The notes under the pieces were generated by a model. That model was not told where the DNA came from and ran no database searches. It saw nothing but the letters and a program-made list of their open reading frames with translations. Of a stretch of 64,000 bases of DNA, positions 27,607 to 34,559 are shown one piece after another. The stretch spans positions 1,612,001 through 1,676,000 of the forward strand of contig NZ_CP188319.1 in NCBI RefSeq assembly GCF_050033475.1, read 5' to 3'. Numbering within the stretch: the first letter of the stretch is position 1; each line of letters begins with the position of its first letter. The translations under genes were made by a program, and so were the position numbers. Origin of the DNA: Cetobacterium sp050033475. GTDB lineage: Bacteria; Fusobacteriota; Fusobacteriia; Fusobacteriales; Fusobacteriaceae.

Positions 27607-27629
27607 TATAACATATTTTGTTCGTTATA
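27607..27629. promoter_or_regulatory. Inverted repeat, candidate operator of transporter operon
   Basis: TATAAC-N11-GTTATA. It covers the predicted transcription start of the minus-strand transporter operon and sits in the divergent interval with the XRE-cupin regulator gene, a natural binding site for that regulator. Confidence 0.55.
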
Positions 27630-27657
27630 ATATACAAATTTTTTAAGGAAATGTCAA
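27629..27657 (-). promoter_or_regulatory. Promoter of DMT/ABC transporter operon
   Basis: Minus-strand -35 TTGACA (27657-27652), 17-base spacer, -10 TATATT (27634-27629). Confidence 0.7.
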
Positions 27658-27705
27658 TTAACTTATGGTACTATTTAAGGAAGAGATTTAAACAAAGGAG
27701 TTAAA

Positions 27706-28266
27706 ATGATAGATTTAAATATTATTATTGGAAATAAATTAAAAAAAATAAGAAATGAAAGAAACATGAGCTTAGATGATCTTGCTTCTATTACCGGAGT
27801 AAGTAAGGCCATGCTATCTCAAATAGAAAATGGAAAATCAAATCCTACAGTTTCAACTCTTTGGAAAATAAGTACCAGTTTGAAAATATCCTTTTCATTT
27901 TTTATAGAAGAGGATCCCATGGATTCCCAGGTAAAAATAATTGATCAAAAGGATATTACTCCAATTATAGAAGCTGATGGAAAAATGAATCTTTTTCCAA
28001 TTTTTCCCTATGACACCACAAGTAAATTTGAAGTTTTAACAATAGAATTAAAAAAGGATTGTTTCCATCAATCCCCTCCTCATAATTCCAATGTAGAAGA
28101 ATATATTATCGTTACCCAGGGTATCCTAACCCTTGAAATAAATGGAACTACTTTTAATCTTCAAAAGGGAAATTCTTTAAAATTCATTGCCAATACTTCC
28201 CATTCCTATAAAAATATCCATGAGGAAGATGTTATATTTCAAAATATTATATTTTACAAAAATTAA
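27706..28266 (+). CDS. XRE-family regulator with cupin domain
   Basis: A 186-residue transcription factor. The N-terminal helix-turn-helix (about 8-62) shows RNERNMSLDDLASITGVSK and AMLSQIENGKSNPTVSTLWKIS, and the C-terminal cupin domain (about 110-184) would sense a small ligand. This architecture often controls amino-acid, polyamine or transport genes. It is divergent from the DMT/ABC transporter operon, and the inverted repeat between them makes local control likely. AAAGGAG precedes the ATG; a strong terminator follows. Confidence 0.9.
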   Translation: MIDLNIIIGNKLKKIRNERNMSLDDLASITGVSKAMLSQIENGKSNPTVSTLWKISTSLKISFSFFIEEDPMDSQVKIIDQKDITPIIEADGKMNLFPIFPYDTTSKFEVLTIELKKDCFHQSPPHNSNVEEYIIVTQGILTLEINGTTFNLQKGNSLKFIANTSHSYKNIHEEDVIFQNIIFYKN

Positions 28267-28305
28267 AAAAAAGTGGAGATTTTAATTTCTCCACTTTTAT
28301 TTTTT
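28267..28305. terminator. Bidirectional terminator between regulator and cut operon
   Basis: AAAAGTGGAGA/TCTCCACTTTT stem (28269-28299) with A- and T-runs on each side, ending the plus-strand regulator gene and the minus-strand microcompartment operon. Confidence 0.85.
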
Positions 28306-28313
28306 ATATTCTA

Positions 28314-28610
28314 TTACTTAGCTTCCTTTGTTGCCTCAGAAGCAGGTAAAATAACTTCAACTTCTGAATGAGGTCTAGGAATCACATGTACTGATACAAG
28401 TTCTCCAACTCTTTGTGCTGCTGCTGCCCCTGCATCTGTTGCAGCCTTAACCGCTCCAACATCTCCTCTTACCATTACAGTAACAAGTCCTCCACCTACA
28501 TATTCCTTTCCAATTAAATATACATTAGCTGCCTTAACCATTGCATCCGCTGCTTCAATTGCTCCAATTAATCCCTTAGTTTCTATCATTCCTAATGCAT
28601 CATATTTCAT
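28314..28610 (-). CDS. BMC-H shell protein (PduA/EutM type)
   Basis: A 98-residue single-BMC-domain protein that would form hexameric tiles of the microcompartment shell. The family core is plain: DALGMIETKGLIGAIEAADAM, GGGLVTVMVRGDVGAVKAATDAG and a VHVIPRPH end. The ATG at 28610 is chosen since AGGAGG lies 8 bases upstream; the ATG at 28616 would be only 2 bases from it. It is the last gene of the choline microcompartment operon, just before the terminator. Confidence 0.95.
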   Translation of the reverse strand: MKYDALGMIETKGLIGAIEAADAMVKAANVYLIGKEYVGGGLVTVMVRGDVGAVKAATDAGAAAAQRVGELVSVHVIPRPHSEVEVILPASEATKEAK

Positions 28611-28626
28611 ATTCATTTCCTCCTAA

Positions 28627-29253
28627 TTATTTTTTTATTTTTATTTTTAAGTTTGAATTTATTCCCATTCCATTAGCTTCCTCTATATCTAAATGACATT
28701 CCAAGGAAAAGCTTTTATCTACTCTTATGACTACATTGTTAAATATTCCACCTCTTGGTCCATCCACTTCAATAGCCACAATCTCTCCATCCACCACATT
28801 AAATTTTTCTCCATCTACTGGGTTCATATGTATATGTCTTTGAGAAATTATTACTCCCTCTTTTAAAACAACTGTTCCCCTTGGTCCAATTATTGTAATT
28901 CCTGGAGTATCTTTAAGATCCCCAGACATTTTAACAATTCCCTTTATTCCAAGTTTCATACAATCTCCTTGAGAAACTTCAACCTGTGTCATTTTCCTAG
29001 CAGGCCCTAAAATTCTTACCTTTTCTATGGCACTTTTTGGTCCACAAATTGTTACAACTTCCTTAGCTGCATATTGTCCCTCTTGAGATAAATCCTTTAA
29101 TTTATTTAACTCATAACCTTTACCAAATAAAATTTCTATATCTTCCTGGCTCAGATGAATATGTCTATTTGAAATTCCCACAGGAATATCTAAAGTTTTT
29201 CTCTCCTCCACCACTTTCATTATCTTATCCAATAAAATTTCTAAATTATCCAC
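28627..29253 (-). CDS. pduL: Phosphate propanoyl/acetyltransferase PduL type
   Basis: A 208-residue enzyme that would convert acetyl-CoA and phosphate to acetyl-phosphate inside the microcompartment, recycling CoA for the aldehyde dehydrogenase. Both His-rich metal motifs are present: SNRHIHLS (about 24-31) and SQRHIHMNP (about 138-146). The GPRGGIFNNVVIRV and ECHLDIEEANG segments are typical. The first 18 residues form a likely amphipathic encapsulation helix. The start is GTG at 29253 with AGGGG upstream. No acetate kinase gene is in the window. Confidence 0.93.
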   Translation of the reverse strand: MDNLEILLDKIMKVVEERKTLDIPVGISNRHIHLSQEDIEILFGKGYELNKLKDLSQEGQYAAKEVVTICGPKSAIEKVRILGPARKMTQVEVSQGDCMKLGIKGIVKMSGDLKDTPGITIIGPRGTVVLKEGVIISQRHIHMNPVDGEKFNVVDGEIVAIEVDGPRGGIFNNVVIRVDKSFSLECHLDIEEANGMGINSNLKIKIKK

Positions 29254-29257
29254 CTAT

Positions 29258-30781
29258 TTACCCCTTCATTGAAGAAAGAATTTCTTCCATTAATTTTAAT
29301 AACTCTGGATTCTCTGTAAGTTCCTTTTCTAAATTATCCTTAACATTATTTCTTCCCCCTGCACCATATACAGTTATCGCTTGTCCAGGTTCAAAAGTTT
29401 TTTCTGTTTTTTTAGGAACTTTTAATTGATCACATTCTACCAATCCAAAGGCAACTCTTTTTATATTCAATAGGTGCATCGGGCTGACATTTTCAGAAAC
29501 AGAACTTCCTCCCCATGTTCCACATCCTAAGGTGAATGATGGCATTAATCCAGTACTTGCTCCTGTTCCTCCCTGAGATCCACCAGTATTTACTAAAATT
29601 CTAGAAGCTGGTTTTCTAGCAAACTTTCTAACTATATCCATATCCTCAGTATGAATACTCATTGTATGTCCAATTCCATTTTGTAATAACTCTATACTTA
29701 ATTCGCAAGCCTCATGCCAATTCTTAACCACATAGAATCCTAAAACTGTAGTTAATTTTTCATAGGACAAGGGATTTTCTGGTCCCACTCCATTTTGTTT
29801 TCCTATTAATACCTTAGTGCCTTCTGGTATTGAAAATCCAGCTCCCTTAGCTATCACATCTGGAGATTTTCCAACATATTTAGCATTCATTGCATGACCA
29901 TTTTTAAATAATAGTCCACAAACTTTCTTTGTCTCTTCCTCTGTCATAAAGTATCCACCCTGTTTTTCCAACTGAGCTATTACTTCATCCTTATTTATTT
30001 CCTCACAAATAATTGACTGTTCCGAAGCACAGATTGTTCCATTGTCAAAGGTTTTACTTCCTATGATATTTTTTACAGCCTTTTCCACATTGGCAGTTCT
30101 TTCTATATAGGCTGGAGAGTTTCCTGCTCCAACTCCTAAAGCTGGTTTTCCAGAACTATACGCTGCCTTAACCATTCCTGGTCCTCCAGTTGCTATAATA
30201 AGGGAAACCTCAGGAGCCTTCATAAGTTCATTTGTTGCTTCCATTGTACAAAGATCCAAACAACTTATTACACAATCCGGTGCCCCAGCTTCCACTGCTG
30301 CTCTACACATAAGTCTAACCGCTTCCCTAGTACAATTTTGAGCAGATGGATGTGGTGTAAATACTATTGCATTTCTAGATTTAACAGCTATCATGGATTT
30401 AAATATAGCTGTAGATGTTGGATTAGTTGAAGGTACAATTCCTAAAATTAGTCCCATAGGTTCCGCAACCATTAAAGTTTTCTTTTCCTGATCCTCCTCT
30501 ATAATCCCAATTGTTTTCATATCTTTTATAGAATCATATAGAACTGTAGATGCTAAATGGTTTTTAAATTCCTTATCCTCTACTTTTCCAAATCCAGTTT
30601 CTTCCACTGCCATTTTAGCTAAATTATATTCATTTTCCCTAGCAACCTTTACCATATTTTTTAATATTTTATCTATTTGTTCCTCAGTATAATCAGCCAT
30701 TTTATTAGCTGCACATTTTCCTTTTCTTGCCAATTCTCTGGCTCTTTGTATAGACGCTAAGTCTTTATCAAATGCTTCCAT
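29258..30781 (-). CDS. cutF: CoA-acylating acetaldehyde dehydrogenase
   Basis: A 507-residue EutE/PduP-type enzyme that would oxidise acetaldehyde to acetyl-CoA with NAD. The catalytic Cys is C251 in FDNGTICASEQS. The nucleotide-binding ATGGPGMVKAAYSSGKPALGVG segment (partly quoted: GGPGMV) is intact, as is the N-terminal KDLASIQRARELARKGK helix. The C-terminal PELLKLMEEILSSM helix could be an encapsulation peptide. It overlaps the preceding BMC-H stop by one base (TAATG). The symbol follows the choline cluster of Desulfovibrio; it is the active partner of the Cys-less homologue at 37102-38523. Confidence 0.92.
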   Translation of the reverse strand: MEAFDKDLASIQRARELARKGKCAANKMADYTEEQIDKILKNMVKVARENEYNLAKMAVEETGFGKVEDKEFKNHLASTVLYDSIKDMKTIGIIEEDQEKKTLMVAEPMGLILGIVPSTNPTSTAIFKSMIAVKSRNAIVFTPHPSAQNCTREAVRLMCRAAVEAGAPDCVISCLDLCTMEATNELMKAPEVSLIIATGGPGMVKAAYSSGKPALGVGAGNSPAYIERTANVEKAVKNIIGSKTFDNGTICASEQSIICEEINKDEVIAQLEKQGGYFMTEEETKKVCGLLFKNGHAMNAKYVGKSPDVIAKGAGFSIPEGTKVLIGKQNGVGPENPLSYEKLTTVLGFYVVKNWHEACELSIELLQNGIGHTMSIHTEDMDIVRKFARKPASRILVNTGGSQGGTGASTGLMPSFTLGCGTWGGSSVSENVSPMHLLNIKRVAFGLVECDQLKVPKKTEKTFEPGQAITVYGAGGRNNVKDNLEKELTENPELLKLMEEILSSMKG

Positions 30782-31218
30782 TATTTTTTCCTCCTATTAG
30801 TAGACCCTGGTGTAGATTTAATTTCTGTAATTACTTCCACAACTTCAACTTCTTCTACAAGTTTTTCCTCTACTATCTCGACCTTTTCAAGTCTTTCCTC
30901 TTCCCTCTTTGTCTCTGCCACTTCAACCTTTACTTCAATAGGTTTATCTACTTTTTTTTTTAGAATTCCCTCAACCTCATCATGGGGTCTTGGAATTACA
31001 TGAACTCCTCTAAGTTGTCCAACTCTTTCTGCTGCCGCTGCTCCTGCATCTATGGCTGCCTTCACAGCACCTATATCACCAGTAATCATTATTGTTATAA
31101 TTCCGCTTCCAACTTTTTCTTTTCCAAGAAGTTTTACATTGGCAGATTTAGCCATGGCATCCGCACCTTCAATGGCACCAATCAATCCCCTTGTTTCCAA
31201 TAAACCTAAAGCTTCCAT
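30781..31218 (-). CDS. BMC-H shell protein with charged C-terminal extension
   Basis: A 145-residue shell protein. Residues 1-92 are a standard PduA-type BMC domain (EALGLLETRGLIGAIEGADAM, VGSGIITIMITGDIGAVKAA, HVIPRPH). Residues 93-145 are an added tail made largely of Glu, Lys and Val, ending in a basic NRRKK. Such a tail would project from one face of the hexamer and might bind cargo or other shell parts. AGGGAGG precedes the ATG, and the next gene starts on its stop codon. Confidence 0.95.
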   Translation of the reverse strand: MEALGLLETRGLIGAIEGADAMAKSANVKLLGKEKVGSGIITIMITGDIGAVKAAIDAGAAAAERVGQLRGVHVIPRPHDEVEGILKKKVDKPIEVKVEVAETKREEERLEKVEIVEEKLVEEVEVVEVITEIKSTPGSTNRRKK

Positions 31219-31238
31219 TTTTTGCCTCCCTTTTCCTT

Positions 31239-31847
31239 CTATTCATTTATCCAACTTAAATCCTTAGAAAAATAAAGTAACTTTGCCTCTTCTTTAGATC
31301 CAATTCTTAAATCAATATTTTTTGGAAAATGAATTATATCTCCAGTTTTTCCTAAGAAATTTTTTCCCTTCATTATCATTTCGATTTCACCTGAAATAAC
31401 ATATATTTTTCCCTTGGACTTAACTTTTTTTATAAAGCTATCTCCAATAATTTTTATCATTCCTATATTTTCCTCGGAATTTTTTATAAGTTCCTGTCCA
31501 TAAATATTTAAACTTTCAAAAATTTTATCAAACTTCACAGATTCTCCACGAATTAAAAATAAACCTGAAGTATCCTCTTCCATTTTGAATTTTTTTTCAT
31601 TCAACAAAATCTCTTTTATTTTTTTTTGTAATTTTTCATCCTTGGAAACCATTTTAAAAAAATTAATAAATTTTTCTAAATCCATATCCATATCTTTTTC
31701 ATTTTTCTTAGTAACCACTTGAACTTCATTATTTTTTATTAAATCCTGAGCCGCCGCTGTAATTATAGCTCCATCCTCAATTTCTATCTCTTTTTTATCC
31801 TCTTCTAAAATCTTTTCAATATCCTTAGCACATATTAGTTCTTTCAA
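31239..31847 (-). CDS. EutQ-like cupin protein
   Basis: A protein of about 202 residues related to EutQ. The N terminus reads KELICAKDIEKILEEDKKE followed by GAIITAAAQDL, matching the EutQ N-terminal pattern. The C-terminal half is cupin-like (KGKIYVISGEIEMIMKG, GDIIHFPKN). The start is taken as TTG at 31847: it has GGGAG 8 bases upstream and gives the family N terminus. A further-upstream ATG at 31895 would overlap the EutN gene and add unrelated residues. EutQ was reported to have acetate kinase activity in ethanolamine microcompartments, so this could replace AckA; unproven here. Confidence 0.8.
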   Translation of the reverse strand: MKELICAKDIEKILEEDKKEIEIEDGAIITAAAQDLIKNNEVQVVTKKNEKDMDMDLEKFINFFKMVSKDEKLQKKIKEILLNEKKFKMEEDTSGLFLIRGESVKFDKIFESLNIYGQELIKNSEENIGMIKIIGDSFIKKVKSKGKIYVISGEIEMIMKGKNFLGKTGDIIHFPKNIDLRIGSKEEAKLLYFSKDLSWINE

Positions 31848-31872
31848 GTTAATTACTCCCTTCAAACTAATC

Positions 31873-32133
31873 CTATTTAAATTGACAATCCTCATCTACT
31901 ATGGCAATCACTGCCGCATCCACAGGAGCATCTCTTTTAACCATTTCCCTCGCTGCAAATCCAGTGGTAATTATTACCCTATCTCCAATTCCAGCTCCTA
32001 TAGTATCCACAGCCACCAATCTTCTTCCCTGACCATGGCCACCTAACTCCTCCACTAACATAAATTTCAAACCATTTAATTCTTGACCCTTCCTTGTGGC
32101 CCAAATGTTATCTATTACCCTTCCAACAATCAT
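31873..32133 (-). CDS. EutN/CcmL-type BMC-P vertex protein
   Basis: An 86-residue protein that forms the pentamers capping the vertices of the shell. It has the family pattern: IVGRVIDNIWATRKGQELNGLKF at the start (first residues typical of EutN), VDTIGAGIGDRVIITTGFAAR in the middle and DAAVIAIVDE at the end. It is the only BMC-P gene in the locus. Confidence 0.95.
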   Translation of the reverse strand: MIVGRVIDNIWATRKGQELNGLKFMLVEELGGHGQGRRLVAVDTIGAGIGDRVIITTGFAAREMVKRDAPVDAAVIAIVDEDCQFK

Positions 32134-32147
32134 TCTTTCTCCTTAAA

Positions 32148-32993
32148 CTATTCCATTATTTCCTGAGTACAACTTAAGGCTATTCCTAAAGGTGTCACAA
32201 ACATGGGATTCTTTGGCTTATAAACCTTCATCTTAAGATTTCTTTCTATAATATCCTCTATTCCATTTAAACAAGCTGTTCCTCCAACTAAGGAAATATT
32301 GTCTATATCATGACCCTTTATATGATTATTAATAATTGAAGCAACCTTCTCAATCACAGGTTTCAAAACTGGAAGTAATTCCCTATGATTTTTTTTATCT
32401 CTTTTAAATTCATCCGCTTCCTTAAAAGGTTTCTTATATGTTCCAGAAATTACTAAAGTAAAATGAGTTCCTCCTGTGGCATCATCATCCACAGAAATAA
32501 CTTCTCCATCTTTTAAAATAGATGTTCCTGTGGTTCCACCACCTATATCTACCACTGCTCCATTTTTTATTTTTAAAACTTCATTGGCCGCTGTAGGTTC
32601 ATCCAATAATTTTGTCAATTCAAATCCAGCTGCCTGAACAACATTTTTTATCGCTCCTCCATCTAAAATATCTGTTCCAGGAGGAATTGCCGCTGCAGCA
32701 TAAATTAATTCTGTATTTAATTTATCTTCAATCTCTTTTTTTAATTCCCTAACAATATTTATAGCTCCTATGTAATCTACAACCATTCCGTCCTTTACAA
32801 CATCTGCATAACGATAAGCTCCAGCCACAGGTTTATAATTTTCATCTAGCACAGCCAACACCACACAGGCAGTTCCCAAATCAACTCCCGTATAGTAAAC
32901 TGATGATTTATTCAATATTGGTTTTTCTATAACCTTTTCAAATTCTGCCACCAAATTATCACAATATTCAAAATTTATTTCTTTTGTTTCCAT
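32148..32993 (-). CDS. eutJ: EutJ family Hsp70-like protein
   Basis: A 281-residue protein of the actin/Hsp70 ATPase fold, as encoded in many ethanolamine and choline microcompartment loci. The first phosphate loop is YTGVDLGTACVVLAVLDE, the second is AVVDIGGGTTGTS, and the adenosine motif is SLVGGTACLNGIE. It lacks the substrate-binding domain of DnaK. A role in assembly or enzyme reactivation has been proposed for the family but not proved. It overlaps the EutT-like gene by one base. Confidence 0.9.
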   Translation of the reverse strand: METKEINFEYCDNLVAEFEKVIEKPILNKSSVYYTGVDLGTACVVLAVLDENYKPVAGAYRYADVVKDGMVVDYIGAINIVRELKKEIEDKLNTELIYAAAAIPPGTDILDGGAIKNVVQAAGFELTKLLDEPTAANEVLKIKNGAVVDIGGGTTGTSILKDGEVISVDDDATGGTHFTLVISGTYKKPFKEADEFKRDKKNHRELLPVLKPVIEKVASIINNHIKGHDIDNISLVGGTACLNGIEDIIERNLKMKVYKPKNPMFVTPLGIALSCTQEIME

Positions 32994-33577
32994 TATATTT
33001 CCTCCACCAATTTAAATATTATTTTCTCCAATTTTTTGGTGACAACTTTTAGAATTACACAAAGTTCGTTTTTTTCTTCTAGCCCTTCTCTAAAGAAAAG
33101 AATTTCATAAAAAATTTTCTTTAATAAAAAAATATTTTTTCCATCTTTAAAATATAAATAGTTTTCCAAGTTATCAATCTCTTCCAATTGAATCTCTTCA
33201 TCATCCATTTCATTTTTTAAAAGCTCCTTCTTTCCCCCTAAGAACTCGCAAATATTTTTTATAATTCTTCCCACTTCCAACAGTTCATGGGCCACATCTA
33301 AATTTTTATATAAAAATTGACTTACCAAGGAATATATTTCCATCTCAAAGGATTTTAATTTATATATTTCTATTTTTTTTATTGATTTTTCTTCAACTTT
33401 TTTTTCCTTTGGAATTTCCTCTGTGTCATATATTATAGAAATTTTTTTATCTAATAAATATTGTCGCCCACCTGGAGTTAATTTTTGTTTCTTATCTATT
33501 TTAAAATCCTCAAAGGGAGCTTTTCTATATTCTTCCCTTAAATATTCCTCTGTTATAAATTTAAGCATCTCTTTCAC
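32993..33577 (-). CDS. EutT-like N-terminal domain protein
   Basis: A 194-residue protein whose first 50 residues (FITEEYLREEYRKAPFEDFK, then LTPGGRQYLLDKKI) match the N-terminal segment of EutT cobalamin adenosyltransferases. The rest is a helical bundle with many Leu/Ile and Glu but without a recognisable ATP-binding motif of the adenosyltransferase. Choline lyase is B12-independent, so an active adenosyltransferase is not needed here. It may be a repurposed shell or assembly factor. It overlaps the eutJ gene by one base. Confidence 0.65.
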   Translation of the reverse strand: MKEMLKFITEEYLREEYRKAPFEDFKIDKKQKLTPGGRQYLLDKKISIIYDTEEIPKEKKVEEKSIKKIEIYKLKSFEMEIYSLVSQFLYKNLDVAHELLEVGRIIKNICEFLGGKKELLKNEMDDEEIQLEEIDNLENYLYFKDGKNIFLLKKIFYEILFFREGLEEKNELCVILKVVTKKLEKIIFKLVEEI

Positions 33578-33601
33578 CTACTATAGCTTTAAATTTTAAA
33601 A

Positions 33602-34543
33602 TCAATGTCTTATGACTTTGCATTTTAAGTTATATCCATTGAGGATTCTTTCAACCTCTAGCAATCTCTCCTCTGGAACTGAAAATTCCCCTTCCATTTC
33701 ATATTTCATATCCAATTGATCATATTTATTTACACCCATTCTATGGTAAGGTAGTATATCAATTCCCTTAAAGTTTTTATATTCCCCATAAGGTTTTAAA
33801 GTTTCTATTAATTTTTCTATATTTTCATCCATATCATTGACTTCTCTTATAAATGGTAGTCTTATTTCTACATTATATTTATTTTCTAAAAGATATTTTA
33901 AATTTTCTAAAATTCCTTCATTTCTTACACCAGTCCAATAATAGTGTCTATCTGAATCCATTACTTTTAAATCAAAAAGAAATAGATCCACATAATTTGC
34001 TGCTTTTTTTATGGTTTCCAAGGATGTATATCCACAGGTTTCTACAGCAGTGTTTATTCCAGCATTTTTACAAGCCATTAATAAATTAATAGCCCCTTCC
34101 GGTTGTAGAAATACCTCTCCCCCTCCAAGAGTTACTCCACCACCTGACATTTCATAGAATGTTCTGTCTTCCTCTACAATTTTCAAAAGCTCTGATATAT
34201 TTTTTTCTTCTCCCACAATTGATAAAGCCTTATTCAAACATTCCTTTTCACACTTTTTACATCCAATACAGGAAATATTCCTATCCACAAAGTGGTTCCC
34301 ATTGGAATCCACCTTGTGAATATTAACTGGACATAAATCCACACAGTCCTTGCAATTTGTACAAGAATTTTTTTTATACATCACAACATTTTTCTTCATA
34401 AGTCCCTCTGGATTTGCACACCATTTGCATCTTAAGGGACATCCTTGGAAAAATATTATTGTTCTCACACCAGGTCCATCATACATATTATATTTTTGTG
34501 TATTGAAGATTCTGGCCTTTCTTTCTAAAAGATTATTTTTCAT
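33602..34543 (-). CDS. cutD: Choline TMA-lyase activating enzyme
   Basis: A radical-SAM activase of about 313 residues that would generate the glycyl radical on CutC. The SAM cluster motif CPLRCKWC lies at about residues 35-42, preceded by YDGPGVRTIIFFQG. A ferredoxin insert with two CxxCxxCxxxC sets follows (starting SCTNCKDCVDLC and SCIGCKKCEKEC), as in the glycyl-radical activases of this group. GGGVTLGGGE is typical too. The ATG at 34543 is chosen with GGAG upstream; an in-frame TTG at 34555 is possible. It lies directly after cutC. Confidence 0.95.
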   Translation of the reverse strand: MKNNLLERKARIFNTQKYNMYDGPGVRTIIFFQGCPLRCKWCANPEGLMKKNVVMYKKNSCTNCKDCVDLCPVNIHKVDSNGNHFVDRNISCIGCKKCEKECLNKALSIVGEEKNISELLKIVEEDRTFYEMSGGGVTLGGGEVFLQPEGAINLLMACKNAGINTAVETCGYTSLETIKKAANYVDLFLFDLKVMDSDRHYYWTGVRNEGILENLKYLLENKYNVEIRLPFIREVNDMDENIEKLIETLKPYGEYKNFKGIDILPYHRMGVNKYDQLDMKYEMEGEFSVPEERLLEVERILNGYNLKCKVIRH

Positions 34544-34559
34544 ATGTTTCTCCAAATTC

